Assembly (NCBI RefSeq): GCF_964204645.1
Contig: NC_134028.1
Location: 6,546,501-6,610,500 of the forward strand
DNA: 64,000 nucleotides
DNA from: Tubulanus polymorphus
Lineage: Eukaryota > Nemertea > Palaeonemertea > Tubulaniformes > Tubulanidae
Direction of reading: 5' to 3'
Shown: positions 42,301 to 51,473 of the stretch, piece by piece
Layout of the letters: each line of letters begins with the position of its first letter
How positions within the stretch are numbered: the first letter of the stretch is position 1
The notes under the pieces: generated by a model
Told to the model about the DNA's origin: nothing
Database searches by the model: none
What the model saw: only the letters and a program-made list of their open reading frames with translations
Made by a program: the position numbers and the translations under genes

Positions 42301-44245
42301 TCTTTTATAATAAACAAACAGATCGTAGTCTGTTAACACAACTTATGCAAAACAGTAAACAGAGTCTCGATCGGGAATAATCGAAATACATTTTGCGCAT
42401 CGCAAAAATTTCTTTCTCAGAAAAATACATGAAGATGTTGTGAATGCAATTTCGTCGAAACGTAAAATATCAACGTCTCCTCCATTTTAGAGTTCGGGCA
42501 AAATACTGAATACAAATCCGAATTAATCTCCGAACGAAGAGCCGAGTATATGCAGTGGCTAATTGGTAGTTTCTGCAGGAGACACTTTGACCTCGGTATT
42601 GCATATCTGTAGACTCGATGGCGCTGTTGGCAACCCGACACTTCGACACCGTCAATTGGTTCATTTGACAACGTTTCGTTCCAACATATGCTGGCTGGTG
42701 CCTGATTAGCCAATGATGGCTGATTCGGAGCAAGTAAAACAAAATCCAACGTCCAACAGATCGCAATTCTATCAACAAACTTGGATTCATTTGGAATAGC
42801 CCAGGTGGGATGAAATGTCGATACAGAATACTATAGTTTATATCACCGTATAACGCCGACCTAACGATCGTTAAAACGAATTTTTAAGGTTAAGCTGAAA
42901 AATTGTAATTTGCGGGATTATCATACATGGCCCGGGTCAGCCACCATACTATCCGGATGATAATAAACATTGAAAAAATACCCCCGGGACCCGCGATGGT
43001 AATAAAATAAAACAGGGATCAATACGTGCAGGCTATTTACCTATTTTCATAATTTTAAAACTCATCAGTGAAGCGCTGTTATTAATTCAGAAAGTATATA
43101 TTCATATAAATATTCTGAATATGACTGGGATAGGAAAATAACTTAAAGTACAGATAGTCACAGATATTATAAAAAAAATGTTTTTTAAAACTTTTTATCA
43201 TTTTGATTTTTACAACATCGGAATGCTTTTCAAGCTTATACTATAGAAATAGCGAGACGCGTTTTCTTCCGACCACTTTTCCGACCGTGCCACGCTACCG
43301 ATTGACTAAAGCAGAATAAATCATCCGTGGCAGTCGCGTTGATGGCGATCGGATGGAGACGCAATACGAAAGATATCGGTTATAGCTCGATAATTATCTA
43401 GAAAGGGTCTGCGCAGCGGCGTATTTCAATGTGGTGATGTAACAAACGTATTTATATATTTTTTTCACATTTATATTTGGCTTGTGCTTTAATTCGAGAG
43501 CGCGTTCACACACACAAACAAACCACTCACTCGAAACTAAGCGATGCTTAAACAAAGTGAAGTGAGTCACTCCGGAACCAGTTGCAATTCACACGCAATC
43601 ATTTGACCCGTGCTAAAATCTGGCTAGGGCTTGGTCCGACGTTTTTGGCTGCGCCACACAAGCCCATTTGGCACCCGTGTGAGCAGTTTCCGGGCAAAAA
43701 GTGCTCGTGTGATCGCGGTTTAGTTTTTCTCCTCCGAAGTTTATAGATTTGAATGCGCAAAGAAAAATCTAGGGAAAACACACGTACGTATACTAGAATA
43801 TAAGCAATAGTTAATACTTACTCTGAGCGAAGCTGTTGAAACGACAGAAGAACGATCCTAAACCCCAAATCGGAGTTAGATCGTCCACCAATTTAACCCA
43901 CGTGCAACACAACGTTATCAAAAGATCGGCGACCGCCAAATTCACGATATAGAAATTCGTCGTCGTTCGCATCCGTTTGTTGCGCATCACCACGAATACC
44001 ACCATGAAATTGCCCACAAGTGACACCAACATGATAACCGCGGTGAAAAATATCTTCAACGCCGCCTTCCACGGGGGCACAGTTTTAATGTCGCCAAACG
44101 ATATATTGGCGTAGAAGTATTCGCCCTCGAAATCAGCACTATTCGTATCGTTCTGCTGACTAATTTCATATAGTTGATCGGCTTTTGGTGAGATGCCGAT
44201 CATATCTCCGGCGTACAACGGCGACACAGTTGATAGAAGATCCAT
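27393..44245 (-). CDS. rhodopsin-family neuropeptide-type GPCR
   Basis: Exons on the minus strand are 44245-43822, 29037-28607, 28004-27906, 27651-27540 and a short last exon; phases 1, 0, 0 and 1 agree at every junction. The start is ATG 44243-44245; a longer reading would need TTG. TM1 spans about residues 61-87 (GN motif), TM2 97-118 (LAVAD), the loop has W127 and C134, TM3 ends in C-DRF at 157-160 (a DRY variant), loop 2 has C213, TM5 spans about 236-259, LWSSRIPG follows, CWLP is at 300-303 and NPIIY at 342-346, then FRK. LWxxxIPG after TM5 is shared with orexin and tachykinin receptors, so a beta-group peptide receptor is likely; the ligand is unknown. The N-terminus has glycosylation sites (NDT, NIS). 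Two acceptors fit the last exon: 27481 gives a 384-residue protein with a Cys-containing tail and stop 27393-27395; 27461 gives a 357-residue protein ending FRKGL. Confidence 0.92.
29104..29527. mobile_element. 424-bp palindromic element with a nested repeat
   Basis: The left arm (TACCTCCCGCCGAAGCGC, CCCACACAAACCC) is matched inversely at the right (GGGTTTGTGTTGGCG, CTTCAGCGGAAGGC). A second inverted pair, AAACCCTTCAT/ATGAAGGGTTT and CCACCAGTCTATATAT/ATATATAGACCGGTGG, lies inside. Between the left outer and inner arms sits a 140-bp copy of the TCGACTAGTGGTC repeat (29150-29292), suggesting one element inserted into another. No coding capacity. Confidence 0.75.
29150..29292 (-). repeat. copy of the TCGACTAGTGGTC repeat nested in a palindrome
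   Basis: The reverse complement starts CTTCGGTTATC, then AGTCGACTATGG, and ends in CGACCACTAGTCGACTAG, in the same order as 11586-11690. It interrupts the larger element at 29104-29527. Confidence 0.65.
29870..29930 (+). repeat. 12-bp tandem repeat
   Basis: About four to five copies of a 12-bp unit close to TTCAATGTGACC. The frame across it gives Asp/Leu/Gln-Cys repeats, probably only because of the period. Confidence 0.7.
31231..31634 (+). repeat. dispersed repeat, family R, copy C
   Basis: Same block order as copy A at 10539. The 18-mer appears as GATGACGTAAGGCACATC at 31394-31411 and GATGACGTAGTGCGCATC at 31516-31533, 122 bp apart. It lies in the GPCR first intron, antisense to that gene. 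Confidence 0.78.
31649..33257 (-). CDS. candidate two-exon small gene in the GPCR intron
   Basis: ATG 33257 opens a 66-base exon (33192-33257) ending in a strong donor, GAACAG|GTAAAG, at phase 0. A phase-0 acceptor ATCATCAG at 31760-31761 leads to 31759-31649, which reads SSECEKESPSMYSPHG and then a Pro/Gln-rich end to TGA. Joined, they give about 58 residues with no signal peptide or known domain. Codon use looks coding-like but the exons are short and the second is also open upstream of the acceptor. Confidence 0.2.
34396..34551 (+). CDS. candidate exon or small membrane-peptide ORF
   Basis: An acceptor (CGATTTTCAG) at 34386-34395 opens a segment with one open frame. It contains ATG ATG at 34411-34416 and ends at TAA 34549-34551, giving 46 residues from the first Met. 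A polar basic half is followed by one hydrophobic segment (MTFLMYYMILVHLLGAF). A donor-like CAG|GTAAAC follows the stop at 34579/34580. It could be a C-terminal exon, a small single-TM peptide gene or chance. The minus strand is also open over part of it. Confidence 0.3.
   Translation, partial: GIRSVMMSKQVPETIPRDRHGQAASNGRMTFLMYYMILVHLLGAFPVQEVL
34800..35263 (+). promoter_or_regulatory. CpG-rich block, possible promoter and 5' UTR
   Basis: GC and CpG density rise over about 460 bases in an otherwise AT-rich intron. The block holds an inverted CCAAT box (GATTGGCTG, 34839-34847) and ends at ATG 35264. Promoter function is inferred from composition and position only. Confidence 0.3.
35264..35279 (+). 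CDS. candidate first coding exon (MAADS...)
   Basis: CTCATGG gives a favourable initiation context. The five codons are followed by the donor-like TTCAG|GTATCG at phase 1. Unspliced, the frame runs to a TGA after about 23 codons. A + strand gene could continue to 38259-38387, but the intervening exon needed to change phase from 1 to 0 was not found. Confidence 0.22.
36709..36721 (+). repeat. B-box-like remnant, possible SINE piece
   Basis: GGGTTCGAGTCCC matches the Pol III B-box consensus. No matching A box or tRNA fold was found around it, so it is at most a tRNA-derived SINE remnant. Confidence 0.25.
37127..37270. mobile_element. 144-bp palindromic MITE (CTGGGGCC ends)
   Basis: It begins CTGGGGCCAGTTGCACAGTC and ends with the near-exact complement (GACTATGCAACCGGCCCCAG). 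The interior is built from inverted CTTAAG and GTCTTAAG blocks. It is a strong foldback with no coding capacity, in the GPCR first intron. Confidence 0.85.
38259..38387 (+). CDS. candidate terminal exon on the + strand
   Basis: An excellent acceptor (AATTTTTTTCTTTCTAG, AG 38257-38258) opens a segment with a single open frame at phase 0, running 42 codons to TGA 38385-38387. It reads SLQVTSEVKDQIKSLSG, then a hydrophobic/basic end with LFLIASVKMPRRDFLVNY. The composition is coding-like. No family was recognised. Its 5' exons were not established; the CpG-rich block at 34800 and ATG 35264 are a plausible beginning. Confidence 0.4.
   Translation, partial: SLQVTSEVKDQIKSLSGSSHKELDLFLIASVKMPRRDFLVNY
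39277..39443. mobile_element. pogo/Tigger-like MITE with TA target site
   Basis: Flanking TA dinucleotides (39275-39276, 39444-39445) enclose 167 bp. The left end CAGTCAAGCCCCAATATACC and the right end, read inversely as CATTCAACCCCCGATATACC, match as terminal inverted repeats. Ends starting CAGT with a TA duplication are typical of pogo/Tigger elements of the Tc1/mariner superfamily. No transposase, so non-autonomous. It lies in the GPCR first intron. Confidence 0.8.
40023..40208 (-). CDS. candidate Pro-rich C-terminal ORF
   Basis: From ATG near 40208 a frame of about 60 codons runs to the stop at 40023-40025. It contains WPHGKPPVNIFADVV and later PFLRPPTTVPPIQKPNH. Local GC is high. No acceptor or partner exon was identified and no family recognised, so it may be a remnant of a mobile element or of an unmapped gene. 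Confidence 0.2.
   Translation of the reverse strand, partial: STLWLTAGWPHGKPPVNIFADVVPRISRMDSARPFLRPPTTVPPIQKPNHIILIPSGFDNH
40437..41337. repeat. locus with a 55-bp direct repeat and a 16-bp inverted repeat
   Basis: A 55-bp block (starting CATCTACGGTATCTTAAAAA, ending TATTTTCTCCAC plus a few bases) at 40437-40491 recurs with few changes at 41244-41298 in the same orientation. ACCGTTACTCGCCAAC (40596-40611) recurs inverted as GTTGGCGAGTAAC (41321-41333). This suggests a partial duplication or a composite element of about 900 bp. Confidence 0.6.
41402..41610 (-). CDS. GC-rich segment open on both strands, unassigned
   Basis: GC rises to about half. The minus strand is open over about 80 codons with MAAAKGLRARLLHHDTKE and an aromatic-rich second half. 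The + strand is open over most of it in a frame with GGKFLLCRDGEVAPGDLWRL, which faintly recalls the strand before a Nudix box, but no Nudix box follows. No convincing splice sites. It may be a remnant of a gene or mobile element; the strand given is only one of two options. Confidence 0.15.
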
Positions 44246-44812
44246 TCTGGTCAAAGATCACAAATAGATTACATGATCCATATTTGTTTTCGTAAATATA
44301 TTGTTTTCGTAAATATTGTCTGCTAAGTTTAACACGGGATAGTTGTTTGTGACACCTTTACGACAGTATATTCACCAGGTGCGGCGACGTCGCGTCCGTT
44401 CGGCTCCCATATCCACGATGAAATCTACAAAGTACGAAATATCCGATATCATTAATGAACTGCGATACTCGGCACGATTTGAAGTGACACTTTATTTTAT
44501 GGATAGGAATTGTGTATGCCGTTCGCAATCAAGCGTTCATTGCTCAATTCACTTTCTCTAAAAATCAATCAAATAATTTAAAAAAACAACATTTTGCAAC
44601 AACACCGAGTTGAAATGACATAATGCATTCTTAAGCCCTGGGCCGATATAACGTCTTCCTATCTTGACTAGTTTTAGACAAGAATTGCATAACTGGCAAC
44701 GATTACCAGGTTAACATTGCCGCTTTCTTCAAATCGAATTAACACTGATCTGTTTGTAACAGCGATGGCAGATTTTTAAGAAATTTAGCGTTGCATTATA
44801 TGAAAATATTGA
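44246..44812. other. region upstream of GPCR exon 1
   Basis: A possible acceptor (TTTGACCAG) ends immediately before the GPCR start ATG, so the 5' UTR may be spliced and the true promoter further right. Nothing else is supported. Confidence 0.4.
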
Positions 44813-44922
44813 TAGCAAAGAAGCCAAGGTCAACATCTTGATTTTAACAGTTTATTTACGCGACATGTTTCGGCTGTGTCACAAACCGTTAAAATCAAGA
44901 TGTTGGCCTTTACTTTTTGCTA
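44813..44922. mobile_element. 110-bp hairpin element (TAGCAAAG ends)
   Basis: TAGCAAAGAAGCCAAGGTCA at the left pairs with the inverse at the right (GGCCTTTACTTTTTGCTA), and CATCTTGATTTTAAC pairs with GTTAAAATCAAGATG. The loop holds GCGACATGTTTCGGCTGTGTC. A strong foldback with no coding capacity. Confidence 0.8.
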
Positions 44923-45673
44923 TGTTTACTGGGAAATATTGATAATTGATATGAATTTGAAAGATCTTTCTTTCGTCAATAAAGTAGTAGTATAGGATAA
45001 GTTTTTTACTCCTCACAGTTATACAAGTTGGTCTGGATCTGGTGGGAAACATAACTTTTTACAAAAAAATGTAGCAGTCTACTAAAGACGGATGGCAGGG
45101 GCGGATCTAGGCGTTGGTCTCAGGGTCCGGACCCTGCCTTATATACCATCGAGGTTGCCCTTTTCGTCAGACAGAGATCGTGGAAACCTATGAATTTTAC
45201 ACTCATCCTTTCGAAAGTTGCATTTTTCTTTAAAAATATCGAATACCAATGATGGAACACCACTAATGGCCATTTGTATGGCTGCTTTAACCAAAGAAAT
45301 GACTTTTCTTTTCTTCTTGAGCCCGGCCTACCAATTTTCCCAGATCTGTCCAAGTTATAGAATGAAGATTCAATTTTAGATAGATAGGGTTCGATGGCCC
45401 TGAAAAGGAACTTTCTACGTTTAACTATTTTAGTGCATCCTAATTTTTCATATTAATTTTGGTAGTTGTTCCTTGGCAGACGAATTCGTGAACGGATAGG
45501 TTGTCCGTATGATAGTCAGACAAAATGTTCCTGATTTCTAGGAGAATATATTAAGTTGTTGGTATAATGCAATATATAACTTCCCCGACATGATAACCAT
45601 GTTGTATATACCATCTGTATATTCATCTTATTTTCGTATTCCTATACATACAAATTTACCGATATTCATTGGT

Positions 45674-45814
45674 TTAGATCTGATTGCTAGACCTCCCAAT
45701 TCTTGGAGTTAAGTTGTCTTCAAGTGGTGTAGATACACATTCTTGACTGGGACTCCTTCGTTTGCAGGCCGAGTGCTGTGCATTCTTAAGGGCCTCAAAT
45801 TCTGTTTCATGAAT
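45674..45814 (-). CDS. candidate terminal exon (minus strand)
   Basis: After an acceptor-like TTGCAAG (45815-45816) or CATGAAACAG slightly further on, a frame runs to TAA 45674-45676. It contains EFEALKNAQHSACKRR and a Ser/Thr/Pro-rich tail ending in SSNQI. Codon use looks coding-like. If the second acceptor is used, its phase fits a phase-1 donor such as the one at 62169. The pyrimidine tract is poor and no family is recognised. Confidence 0.3.
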   Translation of the reverse strand: MHETEFEALKNAQHSACKRRSPSQECVSTPLEDNLTPRIGRSSNQI

Positions 45815-47718
45815 CTTGCAAATAGCGCAAGAACATATAAAGGCCCTTGATGAAGAAGCGTGCTTCTTGTGTAAGGGGAAGAATATATATTTCTTCATGA
45901 AATGCAGATTTGCGATACTACATTCAGTTACTCGTCGAAGATGTACACTACACAGACCGAATTTATCAGATGCAAAATAATGCAATCAAGGCTAATCATA
46001 ATTCAACTTGTTGCGATCAAATTCTTTTAATATTCAAACTCCGTTTGTTGGCAAGTCGAGTGCAAGTCTAAATTGCTAATTGTGATAACGAATAGAAAAT
46101 GAAACCATCCGTTTGTCGGGATAAAACAATGTTATTTGAGATTTGCAAGAATTAAAAATTGTATTCTGGTTTTTGGCGTCGGGAATACGCTGAAACCACG
46201 TAAACATATGAAGAGTCTTTTGATACCGAGTCTCTTCGAAAGCAAAAGGCTTTTTATTTCCGTTTTTTGCCCAGTCTGAATAAGTAGAGCACCGAATATA
46301 AGGGTATGCATTGATTGGTCGGTGCTGACTGGATTGTGAGACTCTGGGGGATTGCGACATCGCTAGAATCAGCCGTTATAGATTACAGGGGCAGGGTGTG
46401 AGATGATTGTGGCACTCTGTGACCCAAAGCTTCAATTATAGACGGTCACTTATTCGCAATGACCGCGATCTTCTCAGATTCTGTGGCTAAATCATCGCGA
46501 AGGGTAGTACACTGCAGAAACATTTAAATATTAACAAGTTTATATAAACAGTGCCTTTGAAATATTGCGAATCAGTGAAGTATTCCATTGAGAAAGTTTT
46601 TCTTACGTTCACTGAACAAATAAGGCCATCAATGTTGTGTCTATATGGTCAAGAAGTCGACGGTACTAAACCAAATATACAGTCAATGAATTTCGAAGGA
46701 TATCAGACAAGTATTGCTTTTAGAAACGTGTTTTCCGTGGGTGTTGAAATCAAATACCCTGAAGACGAAACTCCTTTAAAGTGACTTACCTCACGTTCGA
46801 CTTCGATGCATGTTACATTCTAATTATGGCTCCGGTCAAATTTATGATTCGTCGGCCGGTCGGCAGATAATCCGATTTCTGAAATATCTTTCAAACTCTC
46901 TGATAAAGGTCTTATTCTGAACGCCTGGCGACGGTCGGCGTTTGCGAGTTCAAACTATCGTGATTACCACGCGAACGACGTCAGGTTAACATCGTAAAAC
47001 AAACGAGCTGATTGGCCGATTTCCCTTCGATGTCGACTGCGATCGAATGAAGTAATTTCCGTAGTACCGCTCAAGAAGTAATCGCCGATAAAGCTGCCGC
47101 TACCGCGCGCGCGAGTTAGCGCAGTGCGTCCCGAGGAGCGAGCAGGTGCGGGATTCATAAAACTTTCACCGAGCCGACGAAAGAAACATACAAGCAGGAA
47201 GGATCGCCGATGCTTTAGCCGTCTATTCGGCGATCAGCAAACATGAAATATGATGTTGGTAACCATCGAATGCCCTCTAGACTCATTTTCATTAGACTGT
47301 AAATCAATCCGCTCTCATCTATGAGTGTTTGCAATTCGTGGACTATTTAGGATCGCACTGGTGACCGTATTTGCCACAACATCTCCGAATAGCTTCGCAT
47401 GGATATAATTAATATTTACAATGATTATCGGACTGACGAAATCTAAACACGGCGATGAGTTGTCTTCGTCGGCATACGACGTCGACGCGAGTTCTTGTAT
47501 GATCGTAATCGATGACTTGTTAACGTTACTGCCAAACACCTGGTGTCGAGTGGCAATTTTAGAATTTCGCCGATGCAAATGAGCAAATAAATGTGAATTG
47601 GGCTAATTAGAGCATTTAATTTCGTATTGACTTACCGGGTTCATCTCTACGTACCGGGTTCATCTCTATAAGTTTTGAATGTTTATTTCGCTCAGAATAT
47701 CTCCATAAAGCCTGTTAA
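45815..47718. other. intergenic; CpG-rich block at about 46900-47160
   Basis: No gene is supported. GC and CpG rise over 46900-47160, upstream of the GPCR on its strand; this could be a promoter or 5' UTR exon of that gene, but no initiator or splice donor could be fixed. A 21-bp tandem duplication (TACCGGGTTCATCTCTA) lies at about 47634-47672. Confidence 0.3.
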
Positions 47719-47955
47719 AGCCATACGACTCAGGGAAACGCAGAAACAATCAAGCATGTTTGATCTCGGAAACAATGTTTCCCGAAACCATGATTCTTGT
47801 TTCCCAGAAACAAGGGTCGAAACATGTTTCCGGGCGTTTCCTTGGGTGTTGTTTATTACGGGAAACGAGAATCATTGGTTCGGGAAACAATGTTTCCGAG
47901 ATCAAACATGTTTGATTTAGTCTTTCAGTCTTTCCCTGATTCGTGTGCGTTAGGC
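47719..47955. mobile_element. palindromic MITE flanked by TTAA, copy 1
   Basis: TTAA stands on both sides (47715-47718, 47956-47959). Ends read AGCCATACGACTCAGGGAAA and, inversely, GCCTAACGCACACGAATCAG. The interior is dense in inverted GGAAACAATGTTTCC and GATCAAACATGTTTGAT blocks. TTAA duplication is the mark of piggyBac-type insertion; a partner copy is at 55885. No coding capacity; open frames across it are by-products. Confidence 0.75.
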
Positions 47956-47959
47956 TTAA

Positions 47960-48834
47960 TTGACATTTTTTCCGGGGAAAGTTGGGATTTACAAGTGAGC
48001 GAGAGAGCATTTTTATGGTTGTAAGTTGAAATTTGAAGAAAAACGATAAATGAAAATGAACGAATATTGACAGCAAACTGAAATAACTCAGAACTAGAAC
48101 AAATAAAATCGATCCAAAGAAATCCTGCGACTTCGTACCGCATTACCGCTGTACCCTAGAAAGTAGAATTCGCTATAGTGAACTTTATTGTTTTTACCAC
48201 TTGACTCTTAATGAAGGACGGGTCATTTAATACAGCTGTCGCGAGCGATTTGCTACCGACTACTGTCGAGGTAATTACTATAACTATTACAGCGACCGCG
48301 CAATAAATCAAACCGACCCGGTCGTTTATGGGACGCTGGGTGTATAACAGAAGCTCCGTAATGATTGTTTCTCGTCGAAACGACTTTCACGCCACCGAAG
48401 GCTCGCTTCGATTTCTATCGATCAAAATGTCTCAAACTTCATCCGTATCAAACATGAATCAATTTTCAATATCCGGTGAATTGGTGCGCACTATTCACGC
48501 GCGTTTTAACTGTGCGTACTTTCAAATAGTTCGAATTATTTCATATCTGATTAATGATCGCATGTCAAATCTTTACTTCATTGAAGAATTTCAGTCTGTT
48601 ACAAGTAATTTGAACATTTTTGACGCCGTAAAAACCGTTACAATAATGTTTATATACATTGACACCTAGTATGCGTCATGTGTACGCTTGTATCAGATCG
48701 GAGAATCCGTTTGCCTCCAATCGTACTCTATTATTGGTCATATATATTAGTGGTGTGATTTGGATTTTGAGTGGAGCCAACCGGAGATTTCGGATGGAGA
48801 CTTCGGAGGTCATAAAGGAGTACGCCCTAGTGGT
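47960..48834. other. no supported gene
   Basis: An ATG-started + frame of about 113 codons at 48328-48669 has no recognised domain, signal or splice context. Confidence 0.35.
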
Positions 48835-49128
48835 CTGTGTAAGTCGATGTGCGCTACGTCATCATTATTTGCGTTTCCAAATAACAATAGGATTTTGGCG
48901 TTTATTTTATGCGGTAATTGAATATATTTCATGACTCATTTTATTTTTGATGAATTACAATGATTATGCACAACGTCATCAATATATCGGGCCTAGACTG
49001 ATTGCCGGTCAAGTCAATATTCAAATCCGAAATAACTTATTAATATGATGCATGTATTATCTATTGTTGACAATATTAAGCGATATATCTTTCAAGGCAT
49101 CAATAAACTTTAAGTTGAGTTTTCTTGT
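48835..49128 (-). repeat. dispersed repeat, family R, copy D (diverged)
   Basis: Reverse-orientation copy of the family described at 10539. GATGTGCGCTACGTCATC near 48847 and a worn second motif (ATGCACAACGTCATC) near 48965 flank the middle block. Then follow GGGCCTAGACTGATTGCCGG and the AAGGCATCAATAAACTT end block. Confidence 0.7.
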
Positions 49129-50690
49129 CTCAACTATAAGAGTCTTCTCGAATGTTGTTGTGTTCAATGGAGGAAAGGGATTTCCCTGAATGTATACAAT
49201 CTTCGATGAATCGTCATTCAAATTACAAAACAGTGACATCAATGGATTTTCTTTTCAAATTTCGTTCTTTGCTTTCGACCAAAAACCGCCTCGCTTTCGC
49301 CGACTCCGCCACGCCTGTCAGTCAGGTCATCTGGACTATTAGCAGCAAGTGGACCCTGGATATCTATCCATACTTTGCATTCTGACGTCACCTCGCCCGT
49401 CATAAATCCTAGTAAAGATGAGAGGGATATTCTGTGCATCATATTCCTACGACGAGCGTGTGTCTATAGGCGGATGATAGTTGCTTTTGTTGATGGCTTA
49501 ACGATTCCGCATAAAGCCAACTAGTCGACTATTAAAGCATCTATTTCCGTTTTGCCATATGCTACTGTTGACGTTACGAGATCTTTTTATATCAGTTTTT
49601 TCTTAACCGAGCGGTGATCACGTTTGACGATGGCCGAAATGCTCACCTGCCGCAGAATGCTTTTTTGTCAATACGGATGCCGCAGACGTTTGTTCCTTTC
49701 ATTCTCTTTGGTCGATAGTCTTACTCGACGTTCTTTTCTTTCGCTATTTTTCTTCTATGGTGTTATATCGTTTTGATTCGGCAGCGATATCAGCGCCATT
49801 GTTGATACCGTCTAAATCTCCGATAAAAATGGTGAGCCTTTTGGCTATAATTATGAACACACTATCAACAAAAATGAATTCATAGTTCCACCGGGATTAT
49901 TTGAAATTTATCTGTAATCTATAAAAATGTCGCAGGCTCGGGGTTGATTCGATTAGTTTCCAACGAACCGCGGTAAATATCAATTATTAGATATGGGACC
50001 GAGATAGGAGAAGTATGATAACGACCTATTCCTAATGAAAGTAGATTCAGCGACGGCGAATAGCTTTCGGAAAATTCTCGCGCTCAACAGAAAGTTTACG
50101 AGTCGACGATTACCGAGCCGTGTGAGAACACCATGATTTAAAACAGGCGATAAATATTCTCTGCTTTTTTCTCTCTGTACGGCTCTCCCTGAAGAATTTG
50201 AGGAATTTACTACAGAAAGCAGACGAACCAGGCCCTATGCGTAAAATACAAGTGGACATCACTCACTGATTTACGGTTTCTGAGCGATATGCCAGTTTCA
50301 GATCATAACTTCTATCCTTGATGTTGTAGGGTTTGTTGTTAGATTAAAAAATGTTGTCATTGACAAGGCATTCTGGATAATCATCTTGCATGAAACTAAC
50401 CCCTAAAACTAGGAATATCACAAATTGAGAAAAACCGAAACCGGTTAATGTGCTTCTCTACCCAGTTTTAAGCTCTGGGTTAGTTGACCCAATTGAAAAA
50501 TACTTGAATAGATATTAAGAGGTTACATCACAAACTGGTATCCATTAGATCGGTCCGATGAACTTTTTTGGAATAAAGTAATACATGATATAATAACAAA
50601 TGATTTACTATATCGTAATATATAACATATTCGGGTCGCCTAAAAAATGAAACAGCTTCCTTTACCACATAAGTTTCGGACGAGCCCAAA
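49129..50690. other. no supported gene
   Basis: No exon or repeat could be supported in this AT-rich interval. Confidence 0.4.
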
Positions 50691-51116
50691 TTAGGCGGTT
50701 GCGTTGTTCTTGCGCGTGAGTACGTCGATTTGAAGTTGTATTTTTGTTGCGCGATGCTCGAGTCCAAGTATATATTCATCTGCGATGTCGAAGAGATAAG
50801 AAAAACAAAGTGCATTGAGCATATATGCTCGAGGACCTTCATTCAGTACTCGTTTAAGCAATTCTTGCAAATATCGTAGGTAGATTGCGTGGAAGCTGTG
50901 CAGCATCGATTCGCGATTCTGGTCACATTCTTCTTTAGCTGCTATATAGTCCTCGCTTTTATTGGTCGCGCTCAGAATTGCTACCGATTCGCAATATACG
51001 CAGAACTGACTCGAGTGAATATCACCTCTTAATAACAGTTGTCCAGTAACTCCTAAAACACTACGACAGAAAATTGCGCACAATGAAACCGCGATGTGAA
51101 GTGGTGATTTTGACAT
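50691..51116 (-). CDS. unrecognised secreted protein, intronless ORF, 141 residues
   Basis: A true ATG at 51114-51116 opens an uninterrupted 141-codon frame. The N-terminus looks like a signal peptide (SKSPLHIAVSLCAIFC, then SVLGVTG). The mature part has CVYC, two further Cys residues, and long amphipathic stretches that look helical (SFHAIYLRYLQELLKRVL and later DEYILGLEHRATKIQLQI). No family is recognised; a small helical secreted factor is one guess. Its start lies three bases from the start of an oppositely oriented ORF at 51120. Length and signal peptide favour a real gene, but there is no splicing evidence. Confidence 0.4.
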   Translation of the reverse strand: MSKSPLHIAVSLCAIFCRSVLGVTGQLLLRGDIHSSQFCVYCESVAILSATNKSEDYIAAKEECDQNRESMLHSFHAIYLRYLQELLKRVLNEGPRAYMLNALCFSYLFDIADEYILGLEHRATKIQLQIDVLTRKNNATA

Positions 51117-51119
51117 GAA

Positions 51120-51473
51120 ATGTCCGATGTCGGCGAAAAGGCCCTCGAAATATTGCCGAAATGGTGTCCACTTACAACGCCGCGTGAATGGTTAATGCGG
51201 ACACACACTGGACCACACGTCTGCTGTCACGGGTTATTTTACCGTGAAAACGCATACCTTCGAAATGTCACGAAATCGTTGTTCCTAAAGGAAATAATGC
51301 GTCCAATGTCAACCGGTTCGAGTTACCCCGAATATTTTAATTTGGAGAAAACTTTTATGGATATAGTCGACTATATGACAACAAGCGAACTATCAAAAAT
51401 TACAGTTGCAAGTCAATCCAAAGAACCTTTCCACGTATCAAATCAGTTGAAAAAATCCCATCAAAATTATTAA
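51120..51473 (+). CDS. unrecognised ORF, 117 residues, divergent partner of 50691-51116
   Basis: ATG 51120 opens 117 codons to a TAA ending at 51473. The protein starts MSDVGEKALEILPKWC, contains a CC pair and Met/Ser-rich and charged stretches, and has no signal peptide or TM segment. No family recognised. It shares a start region with the minus-strand ORF; both cannot have ordinary separate promoters in the three bases between them, so at most one may be real. Confidence 0.22.
   Translation: MSDVGEKALEILPKWCPLTTPREWLMRTHTGPHVCCHGLFYRENAYLRNVTKSLFLKEIMRPMSTGSSYPEYFNLEKTFMDIVDYMTTSELSKITVASQSKEPFHVSNQLKKSHQNY

Larger units (their letters stand above)
29038..43821 (-). other. 14.8-kb first intron of the GPCR gene
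   Basis: The intron splits the receptor within the start of TM3, after residue 141. It holds the repeats listed separately (29104, 31231, 37127, 39277, 40437) and the low-confidence exon candidates on both strands. Segments such as 35280-37126, 38388-39276 and 41338-43821 otherwise show nothing supportable apart from short direct duplications (36830-36876, about 33 bp). Confidence 0.7.

Noticed and set aside
42417-42790. Two overlapping minus open frames of about 110 codons
   Set aside because: Mutually exclusive frames with no recognisable content.
44246-44254. GPCR start three codons further upstream
   Set aside because: That codon is TTG; the first ATG is 44243-44245 and directly follows a possible acceptor.
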